Position numbers and translations under genes: made by a program. Shown here one piece after another: positions 34,694 through 43,087 of a stretch of DNA of 60,705 nt (position 1 is the first letter of the stretch; each line of letters opens with the position of its first letter). The notes under the pieces were generated by a model. It was not told the DNA's origin. It was given only the letters and a program-made list of their open reading frames with translations, and made no database searches. The stretch is from Bacillota bacterium. Lineage in GTDB: Bacteria; Bacillota; Clostridia; Oscillospirales; Oscillospiraceae. The DNA lies in NCBI GenBank assembly GCA_029224785.1, contig JAQXVF010000047.1, positions 1 to 60,705 of the forward strand, in the 5' to 3' direction.

Positions 34694-34724
34694 AAGGGAA
34701 CTCCCTTCGTGTGTTGTCCCCTTT

Positions 34725-34753
34725 AGTTTACCACGTTTCCGTTTGCCCGTAAA
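34725..34753 (-). promoter_or_regulatory. Probable promoter of the yfhO-like gene
   Basis: Minus-strand TTTACG (34748-34753), 17 nt, TAAACT (34725-34730), about 32 nt before the ATG. Confidence 0.55.
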
Positions 34754-34770
34754 GAGAAAAGAGAGGATTT

Positions 34771-36234
34771 TTACAGGATAATGCAGATCAGCCCGGTGGC
34801 GCCGTCGTTGACGATCCGGGTCAGACAGCCCCGGAATTTCCCCCGTACTTCATCGGGCAGGCGGATCAGCTTGGCGGTCAGACCGTCCTGCACCAGTTCA
34901 TACACGGATTTTCCAAACAGATTGCTGTGCCACAGCTTATCCGGATCCTCCTCCGACAGGTAGGAGATCAGATCCCGGGCTTGCTTTTCGTCTCCCACGA
35001 TGGGACTGATCTCCGCGTCGATATCCACCCGGATCATGTGGATGGAGGGGGCAGCGGCCTTCAGCTTGACACCGAAGGAGCCTCCTTTTTTCACGGTTTC
35101 CGGGGCGGAGAGGACCATTTCCTCCATGGTGGGCATGACGATGCCGTAGCCGGTGGCCTTTACGGAGGACAGGGCATCGGAGATCTTGTCGTATTCCTGC
35201 CGGATCCGGGACAGGTCGCTGAGCAGCTCCAGAAGCTGGCCGTCGTTGCGGATGGGGATCCCTGCCTTGGCGCTGAGGATGGAGTAGAACAGAGCCTCTG
35301 GGAAGGTCAGAGCGCAGGAGACGGTGCCGGTGCCCAGATCGATGCTGCGCAGGGAGAAGTCCTGAACATCCTCCAGCTGCCGCAGACCGGACAGAACGGC
35401 TTCCGCCTTTCCCAGGGCGGGGATCCTGCCGGCATCCTCCAACAGGGCGGAGCACAGCCGGGCTTTCAAAGGATGGTCCGGCTCCAGAGCATCCAGCCAG
35501 CGGGGCAGATGCACCTCCAGCCGTGCCATGGGAAAGGCATACAGCAGGGCTCGGATCAGATTCTGGATCCCGGCCTCGTCCAGGGCCTGACAGTCTGCCA
35601 CCACCGGTTCTACGGAGAATTCCCTTCGCAGATAATCCGCTGCTGCCCCGGCGGCTTCTCCGCCGGGCTGCCGGGTGTTGACCAGCACCAGGTAGGGTTT
35701 TCCGGTGGCCTGCATATCACAGATGGCCCGGCGCTCCGCAGCCATGTAATCGGTTCGGGGAATGTCGGTGATGGTGCCGTCGGTGGTGACCACGAGGCCG
35801 ATGGAGCAATGGCCCTCCATCACCTTTCGGGTACCCAGCTCCGCAGCCTCCGTCATGGGGATCTCGTGGTCGTACCAGGGAGTGGTGACCATCCGAGGGA
35901 CGCCGTTTTCCTCGGCGCCCACGGCCCCGTCCACCATATACCCTACGGAATCGATCATCCGGATCCGCATTTTTGCGGTGCCGTCCGGACTGATCTCCAT
36001 CGCCTCCTCCGGCACGAATTTGGGCTCCGAGGTCATGATGGTGCGGCCGGAGCCGCTTTGGGGCAGTTCGTCCTTGGCCCGTTCCCGTCGGTAGGGATCC
36101 GGGATGTTGGGGATCACCATTTGCTCCATGATCCGCTTGATCAGGGTGGATTTTCCGGTCCGCACCGGACCGACCACGCCGATATAGATATTGCCGCCGG
36201 TTCTGGCAGCAATGTCCGCATAAAAGGTTTCCAT
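34771..36234 (-). CDS. spoIVA: Stage IV sporulation protein A
   Basis: 487 residues, close to the usual 492. Morphogenetic ATPase that forms the basement layer of the spore coat on the forespore surface. The Walker A region GPVRTGKST is at residues 22-30, after the canonical DIAARTGGNIYIGVV. MIDSVGYMVDGAVGAEE and the C-terminal block ending TGLICIIL are family-diagnostic. The start was set at ATG 36234 because AAGGAGG lies 6 nt upstream. It marks the organism as a spore-former or a recent descendant of one. Confidence 0.97.
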   Translation of the reverse strand: METFYADIAARTGGNIYIGVVGPVRTGKSTLIKRIMEQMVIPNIPDPYRRERAKDELPQSGSGRTIMTSEPKFVPEEAMEISPDGTAKMRIRMIDSVGYMVDGAVGAEENGVPRMVTTPWYDHEIPMTEAAELGTRKVMEGHCSIGLVVTTDGTITDIPRTDYMAAERRAICDMQATGKPYLVLVNTRQPGGEAAGAAADYLRREFSVEPVVADCQALDEAGIQNLIRALLYAFPMARLEVHLPRWLDALEPDHPLKARLCSALLEDAGRIPALGKAEAVLSGLRQLEDVQDFSLRSIDLGTGTVSCALTFPEALFYSILSAKAGIPIRNDGQLLELLSDLSRIRQEYDKISDALSSVKATGYGIVMPTMEEMVLSAPETVKKGGSFGVKLKAAAPSIHMIRVDIDAEISPIVGDEKQARDLISYLSEEDPDKLWHSNLFGKSVYELVQDGLTAKLIRLPDEVRGKFRGCLTRIVNDGATGLICIIL

Positions 36235-36251
36235 AGCCAGCCTCCTTGTCC

Positions 36252-36291
36252 GGCAGGAGGGCACTCCTGCCATGGTTTACCAAAGGGTATG
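36252..36291 (-). promoter_or_regulatory. Candidate sigma-E-like -10 and 5' hairpin of spoIVA
   Basis: Minus strand: CATACCCT at 36284-36291, close to the mother-cell sigma-E -10 pattern CATACAnT, with an AT-rich TCTAATTT about 14 nt upstream. Between it and the ribosome site lies a perfect hairpin GGCAGGAG/CTCCTGCC (36252-36271). Assignment is tentative. Confidence 0.35.
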
Positions 36292-36445
36292 TCCGGCCCG
36301 GGGAAATTAGAACGGCCCGGAAGGCCGGGTTTCCCCGGAAAACGGCGGATATGCGCCCCTTGTCCCCATAAAAAGAGGGGAAATAGAATTGAAAGAAATA
36401 ACAAATGAAACCAGCCGGTTTTCAAGGTTTCCCCGAAAAAAATGT

Positions 36446-36474
36446 TTGACAAAAAGCAAGTTTGACGATATAAT
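36446..36474 (+). promoter_or_regulatory. Consensus promoter of yceD-rpmF
   Basis: TTGACA (36446-36451), 17 nt, TATAAT (36469-36474), exact consensus, 31 nt before the ATG. Confidence 0.9.
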
Positions 36475-36505
36475 ACATAGGCACGATTGCGAGAGGAGGG
36501 AAACT

Positions 36506-37006
36506 ATGCTTTTAGGGCTTTCAAAGATCATTGATTGTCCCGGTGCATCGGTTCCTTTTTCGACCAGCGTTGACCTGAGTGATCTTGTGTTTGGCACCTG
36601 CCGCCCGGCCACCGAGAGCGTGGAAGCCTCCGGAACGGTCCGCAATACGGCAGGGGTACTGGTCATGACCGGTTCGGTCAGGACCCGCCTGCACGGTGTC
36701 TGCGACCGCTGCGCCTGCGAGTTTACCCGCACCGTGGAGTATCCCATCGACGCCGTCCTGGTGACGGAACTTGCCAACGAAGAAAACGAAGACGAATGGG
36801 TTTTCCCTCTGGAGGGAGACAGCGCCGACCTGGAGGACATCGTTCGCACGGTGTTTGTGCTGAACATGGATTCCAAGCTGCTGTGCAGGGAGGATTGTAA
36901 GGGAATCTGCTGCCGCTGCGGCAAGAACCTGAACGACGGCCCCTGCAGTTGCCAGAAGGAGCTCGATCCCCGTTTCGCTGCTTTGAAGCAGCTTCTCGAA
37001 AAGTGA
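36506..37006 (+). CDS. yceD: DUF177/YceD family protein
   Basis: 166 residues of the YceD/DUF177 family, almost always encoded immediately before rpmF and linked to 23S rRNA/ribosome biogenesis in family studies. A CDRCACEF pair lies in the middle and a dense C-terminal set CREDCKGICCRCGK...GPCSCQ suggests a zinc site. Start ATG 36506 has GAGGAGGG upstream. Strong promoter. Ends 51 nt before rpmF. Confidence 0.92.
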   Translation: MLLGLSKIIDCPGASVPFSTSVDLSDLVFGTCRPATESVEASGTVRNTAGVLVMTGSVRTRLHGVCDRCACEFTRTVEYPIDAVLVTELANEENEDEWVFPLEGDSADLEDIVRTVFVLNMDSKLLCREDCKGICCRCGKNLNDGPCSCQKELDPRFAALKQLLEK

Positions 37007-37057
37007 TCTCATTATGAATGCTGCCAGATAAGCAGTTTGACCAAGGAGGTGTCATCC

Positions 37058-37243
37058 ATGGCTGTCCCTAAGTGTAAAGTGTCCAGCGCCCGCCGCGATA
37101 AGCGCCGCGGTTCCAACTGGAAGCTGTCTGCTCCCACCGTGAGCGTTTGCCCCAAGTGCGGCGAGCCCGTCATGCCTCATAGAGCTTGCAAGGCTTGCGG
37201 TACCTACAATGGCCGTCAGGTCCTGGCCGCCAAGGCTGACTAA
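37058..37243 (+). CDS. rpmF: 50S ribosomal protein L32
   Basis: 61 residues, MAVPKCKVSSARRDKRRG start typical of bL32. Zinc-ribbon cysteines CPKCG...CKACG show the zinc-containing (C+) form. AAGGAGG before the ATG. Follows yceD, the usual pairing, and precedes der. Confidence 0.98.
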   Translation: MAVPKCKVSSARRDKRRGSNWKLSAPTVSVCPKCGEPVMPHRACKACGTYNGRQVLAAKAD

Positions 37244-37338
37244 GGCAGGAAAAGCGAAAGCTGAGAGGAAGGCGTTCTGCCTTCCTTTTTTCCTTTTTTG
37301 GCGAAAATGATTTGAAAAGGAAGAAAGGAGTGACTTGA

Positions 37339-38670
37339 ATGGCAAAAGGACTGATTGCCATTGTCGGAAGACCCAACGTGGGCAAATCCATGCTGTTTAA
37401 CAAACTCACCGGCCAGCGGACCTCCATTGTGGAAGACACCCCCGGTGTGACCCGGGACCGGATCTACGGGGACTGCGAGTGGTGCGGCCGGACCTTCTCT
37501 CTGGTGGATACCGGCGGTATTGAACCCGGTACCGACAGCGATATTCTGAAGTTTATGCGCCGCCAGGCGGAGATCGGTATTGAGCTTGCCGACGCGGTCA
37601 TTATGGTGACGGATGTGAAGTCCGGCGTGACGGCGGCGGACATGGATGTGGCCACCATCTTGCAGCGCAGCGGAAAGCCTGTGGCGGTGGCGGTGAATAA
37701 GTGCGATTCCATCGGTCCGGTGAACCCGGATATTTACGAGTTTTATGCCCTGGGACTGGGTGATCCCTTTGAGGTCTCCGCCATCCACGGCCACGGCACC
37801 GGTGATCTGCTGGATTGGTGCCTGGAGCAGCTTCCCCCACAGCAGGAGGAGGAAGAGGAGGACGACTGCATCAAGGTCGCCATTGTGGGCAAGCCCAATG
37901 TGGGTAAGAGCAGCCTGCTGAACCGGATCCTGGGAGAGGAACGGGTTATCGTTTCCAATGTGGCCGGTACCACCCGGGATGCCATTGACAGCCGGTTTGA
38001 AAACGAGACCGGAAAATACTGCTTCATTGACACGGCGGGAATGCGCAGAAAGAGCAAGATCGATGACGCCATCGAAAAATATTCCAATATGCGCACCATC
38101 AGCGCCATTGAGCGGGCAGATGTGTGTCTGATCCTGGTGGATGCCAACGACGGCATCACCGAACAGGATACCAAGATCGCCGGCCTGGTCCATGAGGCCG
38201 GCAAGGCGGCCATCATTGTGATGAACAAGTGGGACGCGGTGGAGGAAAAAGAGACCAATACCATGCGTGACAAGGAGGCGGAGGTCCGCAACGGCCTGAG
38301 CTATATGCCCTATGCGCCTGTGGTGTTCCTGTCCGCTCTGACAGGCCAGCGGGTGGGAAGACTGTTCCCCATGATCCAGGAAGTGGCCAGGCAGAACAGC
38401 AGCCGGATCACCACCGGCGCACTGAACAGCGTTCTGGCGGATGCCACCACCCGGGTGCAGCCGCCTACGGACAAGGGCCGCCGCCTGAAGATCTATTATA
38501 TGACCCAGGCCAGCACCAAGCCGCCGCATTTTGTGGTGTTCTGCAACGATGCCCGGCTGTTCCACTTCTCCTATCAGCGGTATCTGGAAAATCAGATCCG
38601 GGAGGTGTTTGGCCTGCAGGGCACGCCGATCCGCATGACCATCCGCCAAAAGGGCGACAAGGAGGAGTAA
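37339..38670 (+). CDS. der: Ribosome biogenesis GTPase Der (EngA)
   Basis: 443 residues with two tandem GTPase domains: P-loops GRPNVGKS (about residue 10) and GKPNVGKS (about 185). DTPGVTRD-type and VAGTTRDAID switch regions are followed by a C-terminal KH-like domain. Essential in 50S subunit assembly. GGAG before the ATG. plsY starts 3 nt after its stop. Confidence 0.98.
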   Translation: MAKGLIAIVGRPNVGKSMLFNKLTGQRTSIVEDTPGVTRDRIYGDCEWCGRTFSLVDTGGIEPGTDSDILKFMRRQAEIGIELADAVIMVTDVKSGVTAADMDVATILQRSGKPVAVAVNKCDSIGPVNPDIYEFYALGLGDPFEVSAIHGHGTGDLLDWCLEQLPPQQEEEEEDDCIKVAIVGKPNVGKSSLLNRILGEERVIVSNVAGTTRDAIDSRFENETGKYCFIDTAGMRRKSKIDDAIEKYSNMRTISAIERADVCLILVDANDGITEQDTKIAGLVHEAGKAAIIVMNKWDAVEEKETNTMRDKEAEVRNGLSYMPYAPVVFLSALTGQRVGRLFPMIQEVARQNSSRITTGALNSVLADATTRVQPPTDKGRRLKIYYMTQASTKPPHFVVFCNDARLFHFSYQRYLENQIREVFGLQGTPIRMTIRQKGDKEE

Positions 38671-38673
38671 TCC

Positions 38674-39300
38674 ATGTGGTATTCGATCGTTGTGGTGGTT
38701 CTGATGGCGTATCTGCTGGGGAATATCAACGGATCGGTGTGTATTTCCACCCTGACGCACCATGAGGACGTGAGGACTCACGGCAGCGGAAATGCCGGAC
38801 TGACCAACTTCTTCCGGAGCTATGGCGGAGGTGCCACCCTGCTGGTCATGGCGGCAGACTGCGGAAAAACCGTGGTGGCCTGCCTGGCGGGCGAACTGAT
38901 CCTGGCACCCTTCGGTCAGGAAAAACTTGGCATGGTCATTGCCGCGGTGGCGGTAAGTCTGGGCCATGATTTTCCGGCTCTGCTGGGATTCCGGGGAGGA
39001 AAAGGGATCCTGTGCGGCATTTCTGCCCTGTTTGTCATTGACTGGCACATTGCTCTTGCGGTGCTGGCGGTGTTTCTCTTGGCTTACGGCCTGACGAAGT
39101 ATGTCTCTCTGGGCTCCATTCTGGGGGCAGTCACCTATGCGGTGGGCTTTCTGGTGGTGTACCGGCAGGACCTGCCGGTGATGCTGGGGGGCGTTTTCCT
39201 GGGACTGCTGGCCATCTATATGCACCGGGGGAATATCCGCCGTCTCCTGCGGGGAGAAGAGTCCAAGGTGTATCTGTTCAGGAAAGGCGGGAAAAAATGA
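38674..39300 (+). CDS. plsY: Glycerol-3-phosphate acyltransferase PlsY
   Basis: 208 residues. Transfers acyl from acyl-phosphate to glycerol-3-phosphate, the first step of phospholipid synthesis. Membrane protein with about five to six helices. Motif GSGNAGLTN, GHDFPALLGFRGGKG and a conserved C-terminal HRGNIRRLLRGEE are as expected. The stop overlaps gpsA by 4 nt. Der-PlsY-GpsA is a common Firmicutes gene order. Confidence 0.95.
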   Translation: MWYSIVVVVLMAYLLGNINGSVCISTLTHHEDVRTHGSGNAGLTNFFRSYGGGATLLVMAADCGKTVVACLAGELILAPFGQEKLGMVIAAVAVSLGHDFPALLGFRGGKGILCGISALFVIDWHIALAVLAVFLLAYGLTKYVSLGSILGAVTYAVGFLVVYRQDLPVMLGGVFLGLLAIYMHRGNIRRLLRGEESKVYLFRKGGKK

Positions 39301-40298
39301 GAGCAGCGGTGATCGGAAGCGGTGCGTGGGGAACCGCCCTGTCCATTCAGCTTTGTCAGAAGAGCCACGACACGGTGCTGTGGTTCCGGAATCCGGATAA
39401 GGCGGCTGCTGCAGCGGAAAGCAGGCAAAACCCTGCTCTTCCGGGCATTGCGCTGCCGGATGACCTGCGGGTTTCTTCGGATCCCGGCTGCGTAAGGGAC
39501 TGTGACCTGGTGGTCATAGCCTGCCCCTCCTTTCCCATCCGTTCCGTTTGCCAGACGGTGGCACCCTACCTTCCCCAAGGGGCGGTGCTGGCCTCGGCAA
39601 CCAAGGGAATCGAGCCGGGGACCCATCTGCGGATGAGTCAGATCCTTCAGGAGGTCACCGGCCATACGGCGGTGGCACTGACCGGCCCCAGCCATGCAGA
39701 GGAAGTGGCCAGAGGGATCCCTACGGGGTGCCTGGCTGCCTGCGCTGACCGCCAGAGGGCGGAATTTGTACAGGATGCGTTCATGTCCGACACTTTTCGG
39801 GTCTATACCAGTCCGGATGTGGTGGGCGCCGAGCTGGGCGGGGCGCTGAAAAACGTCATTGCCCTGTGTGCCGGTATCAGCGACGGCCTGGGCAACGGAG
39901 ACAACACCAAGGCCATGCTGATGACCCGTGGCCTGACGGAGATGGCCAGGCTGGGCGTTGCCATGGGAGCGCAGAAGGACACCTTTGCCGGACTGGCCGG
40001 GGTGGGGGATCTGATCGTGACCTGTACCTCCATGCATTCCCGCAACCGGAGAGCGGGCATCCTGATCGGAAAGGGTGTCCCTGCACAGGAGGCACTCAGC
40101 CAGGTGGGAGCGGTGGTGGAAGGGTATTTTGCCGCCAAGTCCGCATACGAGCTTTGCCGGAGCCTGGGAGTAAATATGCCCATTGTGGAAGCGGCCTACA
40201 GCGTGCTGTATGAAAACTGCGATGCCCGGACGGCGGTCAGGACGCTTCTGATGCGTCAGAAAAAGGCAGAACAGGAGGATGCCGGCTGGCTCTCTTGA
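39297..40298 (+). CDS. gpsA: Glycerol-3-phosphate dehydrogenase [NAD(P)+]
   Basis: 333 residues. Supplies sn-glycerol-3-phosphate to PlsY. N-terminal Rossmann loop GSGAWGTALS. ALTGPSHAEEVARG, the catalytic-lysine segment GGALKNVIALCAGISDGLG and NTKAMLMTRGLTEM are all intact. Translationally coupled to plsY. Confidence 0.97.
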   Translation: MRAAVIGSGAWGTALSIQLCQKSHDTVLWFRNPDKAAAAAESRQNPALPGIALPDDLRVSSDPGCVRDCDLVVIACPSFPIRSVCQTVAPYLPQGAVLASATKGIEPGTHLRMSQILQEVTGHTAVALTGPSHAEEVARGIPTGCLAACADRQRAEFVQDAFMSDTFRVYTSPDVVGAELGGALKNVIALCAGISDGLGNGDNTKAMLMTRGLTEMARLGVAMGAQKDTFAGLAGVGDLIVTCTSMHSRNRRAGILIGKGVPAQEALSQVGAVVEGYFAAKSAYELCRSLGVNMPIVEAAYSVLYENCDARTAVRTLLMRQKKAEQEDAGWLS

Positions 40299-40312
40299 AA
40301 TAAGAATCAGAA

Positions 40313-40344
40313 GAACCCTCCGAAGGGATCCCTTCGGAGGGTTC
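40313..40344 (+). terminator. Palindromic terminator after gpsA
   Basis: Perfect 14-bp inverted repeat GAACCCTCCGAAGG / CCTTCGGAGGGTTC around GATC, 14 nt after the gpsA stop. T tract weak. Confidence 0.7.
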
Positions 40345-40351
40345 TCGGCAG

Positions 40352-40379
40352 TAAAAAAGCGGTGCTTTTCAGCACCGCT
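40352..40379 (-). terminator. rpmB terminator
   Basis: Minus-strand stem AGCGGTGCT / AGCACCGCT, followed by TTTTTTAC, 15 nt beyond the rpmB stop. Confidence 0.85.
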
Positions 40380-40394
40380 ACTGTAGGTAAGGAA

Positions 40395-40583
40395 TCAGAC
40401 AGCACGCTCAACCTTGTTGGAACGGAGGCATCTGGTACAAGCGTACACATGGCACGGAGTACCATTGACAACAGCCTTTACACGCTTCACATTGGGCTTC
40501 CAGGTACGGTTGGAACGTCTGTGGGAGTGGGAAACCTTGATACCGAAGGTAACGCCCTTACCACAAAAATCACACTTTGCCAT
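40395..40583 (-). CDS. rpmB: 50S ribosomal protein L28
   Basis: 62 residues, MAKCDFCGKGVTFG start; CxxC pairs CDFC and CTRC give the zinc-binding form. SHSHRRSNRTWKPNVK is diagnostic. GGAGG lies 9 nt before the ATG. Single-gene unit with its own promoter and terminator, divergent from hprK. Confidence 0.98.
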   Translation of the reverse strand: MAKCDFCGKGVTFGIKVSHSHRRSNRTWKPNVKRVKAVVNGTPCHVYACTRCLRSNKVERAV

Positions 40584-40647
40584 TTCGTTGCACCTCCCAT
40601 CCAGTGAAAAATCCAAAACACAGTAATGTGTTCGAACACGCTTAGAT

Positions 40648-40676
40648 ATAATATCAGAGAATCCGAAAAAAAGCAA
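40648..40676 (-). promoter_or_regulatory. Promoter of rpmB
   Basis: Minus-strand TTGCTT (40671-40676), 17 nt, TATTAT (40648-40653), 64 nt before the ATG. Confidence 0.65.
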
Positions 40677-40746
40677 GTGTTTTTTTGAAATATTTTCGGT
40701 TTCTTTTCTGTTTGCAGCCCGGAACCGGGAAAGACAAAATTCGGTG

Positions 40747-40775
40747 TTGATATCTTTTGTCGGAAAAGATATAAT
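40747..40775 (+). promoter_or_regulatory. Promoter of hprK
   Basis: TTGATA (40747-40752), 17 nt, TATAAT (40770-40775), 30 nt before the ATG. Confidence 0.8.
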
Positions 40776-40805
40776 ACACAGAAGAAAGATGATGAGGTGA
40801 TTCCC

Positions 40806-41759
40806 ATGCCGAATACCCAGAGCGTGTCGTTACAGGCACTTGTGCAAGCGTTTCATTTTGAGGTCATTTTTGAGGCAACGGACTACGCGAAGGTCCGCCT
40901 GACCGTGGAGGATGTGGCCCGGCCAGGGCTGCAGCTTGCCGGTTACTATGAGCATTTTGAGCCCATGCGTCTGCAGATGATCGGCAATGTGGAAAACAGC
41001 TATATCCGCAAGCTGTCCCCGGAAGAGCGGGCCACGGCTTTTGACCGGCTGTTTTCCTACAAATTTCCTGCCATTCTGATCGCCCGGAATCTGGAGCCGG
41101 ATCCTCAGTGCCTGGCGATGGCGAAGAAGCACAACGTCACGGTGCTGCGCACTTCCCAGCCTACCAGTGCCATTGCCTCCGAGCTGATTATGTACCTCAA
41201 AAGCGAACTGGCTCCCCGGATCACCCGTCACGGCGTGTTGATGGAGATCTACGGCGAAGGCGTGCTGCTCATCGGCGACAGCGGCATCGGCAAAAGCGAG
41301 GCGGCGGTGGAGCTGATCAAGCGGGGCCACCGGCTGATCGCAGACGACGCCGTGGAGATCCGCCGGGTGTCAGCAACGGGGCTGGAAGGCACGGCACCTC
41401 CCATGATCCGGAATTATATCGAGCTGCGGGGCATCGGCATCATCAATGTGGCCCAGCTTTTCGGCATGGGCGCCGTCCGGGAGAAGAAAACCATCGACAT
41501 GGTGGCGAACATTGTTTCCTGGGACAACCGGGCCGTGTACGACCGGCTGGGACTCAACGACCAGTATATGGAGATCCTGGGGGTCAAGCTGCCTATGAAT
41601 ACCATTCCCATCACCCCCGGCAGAAACCTGGCGGTGATTCTGGAGGTGGCGGCTATGAACAACCGCCAGCGGAAAATGGGCTACAACGCCGCCCGGGAGT
41701 TTACGGAGCAGGTCAACTCCCGGTTTGACGGCAACCGGAAAAACGGTGGACGTGGATGA
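40806..41759 (+). CDS. hprK: HPr kinase/phosphorylase
   Basis: 317 residues. Phosphorylates and dephosphorylates Ser46 of HPr, controlling carbon catabolite repression in Firmicutes. Walker A GDSGIGKS is at 157-164, with the conserved His in RITRHG just before it. ELRGIGIINVAQLFG is the family signature. ATG 40806 with GAGGTGA upstream preferred over a GTG 9 nt earlier. The stop overlaps the pseudouridine synthase gene by 4 nt. Confidence 0.97.
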   Translation: MPNTQSVSLQALVQAFHFEVIFEATDYAKVRLTVEDVARPGLQLAGYYEHFEPMRLQMIGNVENSYIRKLSPEERATAFDRLFSYKFPAILIARNLEPDPQCLAMAKKHNVTVLRTSQPTSAIASELIMYLKSELAPRITRHGVLMEIYGEGVLLIGDSGIGKSEAAVELIKRGHRLIADDAVEIRRVSATGLEGTAPPMIRNYIELRGIGIINVAQLFGMGAVREKKTIDMVANIVSWDNRAVYDRLGLNDQYMEILGVKLPMNTIPITPGRNLAVILEVAAMNNRQRKMGYNAAREFTEQVNSRFDGNRKNGGRG

Positions 41760-42721
41760 AGGAACTGACCATCGGCCCCAACGATGCCGGACAGCGGTTG
41801 GACCGGTTCCTGGCAAAAGCGGTGCCCCTGCTTCCGGCATCCCTGGCACAGAAGTACATCCGCATCAAACGGATCAAGTGCAATGGAGCCCGTGCGGAGC
41901 GGGATACCCGGCTGAAAGCCGGAGATGTGCTTCAACTGTATATCAATGACGAGTTTTTCGACAAGCCACGTCAGGACAACGCCTATCTGACCGTGGCTGC
42001 GCCCAGACTGAACATCGTTTATGAAGACGACAACATCCTCCTGGTGGATAAGCGGCCGGGGGTTGCCGTGCATCCCCATGACGGCGCGGAGTACGGCAGG
42101 ACCCTCATCGACCATATTCAGGCATATCTCTATCAGAAGCACCAGTGGAGTCCCCGGGCGGAAAATGCCTTTACCCCTTCACTGTGCAACCGCATCGACC
42201 GGAATACCGGAGGGATTGTCATAGCGGCAAAAACGGCAGAGGCGCTGCGGATCATGAACCAGAAGATCAAGGATCGGGAGATGGAAAAGCGCTACCTGGC
42301 CATTGTGGAGGGGACTCCCAGGCCGGCGGAAGGAAGTCTCCGGGGATATCTTTTCAAGGATGCCCAAAAGAACCGGGTGTATGTGACGGATACGCCCCAG
42401 CCCGGGAGCAAGTCCTGCCGCACCGATTACCGGACTGTGGCCACCCGTCAGGGGCTTTCCCTGGTGGAGTGCCGGCTGATCACCGGGCGGACCCACCAGA
42501 TCCGTGCCCAGTTTGCCCATGCGGGCCACCCGCTGCTGGGAGACGGAAAGTACGGAAAGCTGGACAAGCGGTTTGACCGCAGCTACCAGGCGCTGTACTC
42601 CTATCAGCTTACCTTCCGGTTCACAACCGACGGGGGTGTTCTTTCCTATCTGGACGGCAAACGCTTCCAGGTGGAGGATGTGGATTTTGTCCGGGAGTAT
42701 TTTCCGGATTACAGTATCTAA
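41756..42721 (+). CDS. RluA family pseudouridine synthase
   Basis: 321 residues. N-terminal S4 RNA-binding domain (about 10-75, RLDRFLAKAVPLLPASLAQKYIR), then the synthase domain with the catalytic Asp in NRIDRNTGGIVIAAKT (family HRLDxxTSG; here His is Asn and Ser is Gly, Asp retained). TGRTHQIRAQFAHAGHPLLGD is typical. Modifies 23S rRNA or tRNA; exact site unknown. Coupled to hprK. Confidence 0.93.
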   Translation: MKELTIGPNDAGQRLDRFLAKAVPLLPASLAQKYIRIKRIKCNGARAERDTRLKAGDVLQLYINDEFFDKPRQDNAYLTVAAPRLNIVYEDDNILLVDKRPGVAVHPHDGAEYGRTLIDHIQAYLYQKHQWSPRAENAFTPSLCNRIDRNTGGIVIAAKTAEALRIMNQKIKDREMEKRYLAIVEGTPRPAEGSLRGYLFKDAQKNRVYVTDTPQPGSKSCRTDYRTVATRQGLSLVECRLITGRTHQIRAQFAHAGHPLLGDGKYGKLDKRFDRSYQALYSYQLTFRFTTDGGVLSYLDGKRFQVEDVDFVREYFPDYSI

Positions 42722-42726
42722 ACAGG

Positions 42727-42757
42727 AACCGGCAGAGCTGCTCTGCCGGTTTTTTTG
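42727..42757 (+). terminator. Terminator of hprK-rlu unit
   Basis: Ten-bp stem ACCGGCAGAG / CTCTGCCGGT with loop CTG and a run of seven T. Confidence 0.93.
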
Positions 42758-42865
42758 ACTTTCAGATCGTAAATCCCGGGGAAAACCGGGGTGCATTGTC
42801 ACAGAAAGGCGGAACCGTCATAGGCTGTCATGGGAAAAATCCATTTGGAGCTTGGAGTGAATACC

Positions 42866-43084
42866 ATGAAAACACTATCGGATCTTCAGCCCGGAGAGAC
42901 TGCAGTGGTTCAGAAAATCCTGACGGAGGGCGGTATGCGCCGCAGACTGCTGGATCTGGGCCTATTGGAAAACACGGAAGTCACCTGCCTGGGCAGAAGT
43001 CCCGGAGGGGATCCCTCGGCCTATCTGATCCGGGGGGCGGTCATTGCCATCCGGGCAAAAGACGGCGCCGGAATTCTGGTGTAG
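42866..43084 (+). CDS. feoA: Ferrous iron transport protein FeoA
   Basis: 72-residue SH3-like protein that supports FeoB. MKTLSDLQPGETAVVQKI and RRRLLDLGLLENTEV match the family. ATG 42866 with GGAG upstream; an earlier in-frame ATG at 42830 lacks a good ribosome site. feoB starts 3 nt after its stop. Confidence 0.93.
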   Translation: MKTLSDLQPGETAVVQKILTEGGMRRRLLDLGLLENTEVTCLGRSPGGDPSAYLIRGAVIAIRAKDGAGILV

Positions 43085-43087
43085 CGC

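Noticed and set aside
42830-42865. Longer FeoA start at 42830
   Set aside because: The extra twelve residues are not typical of FeoA and the ATG at 42866 has the better-placed GGAG.
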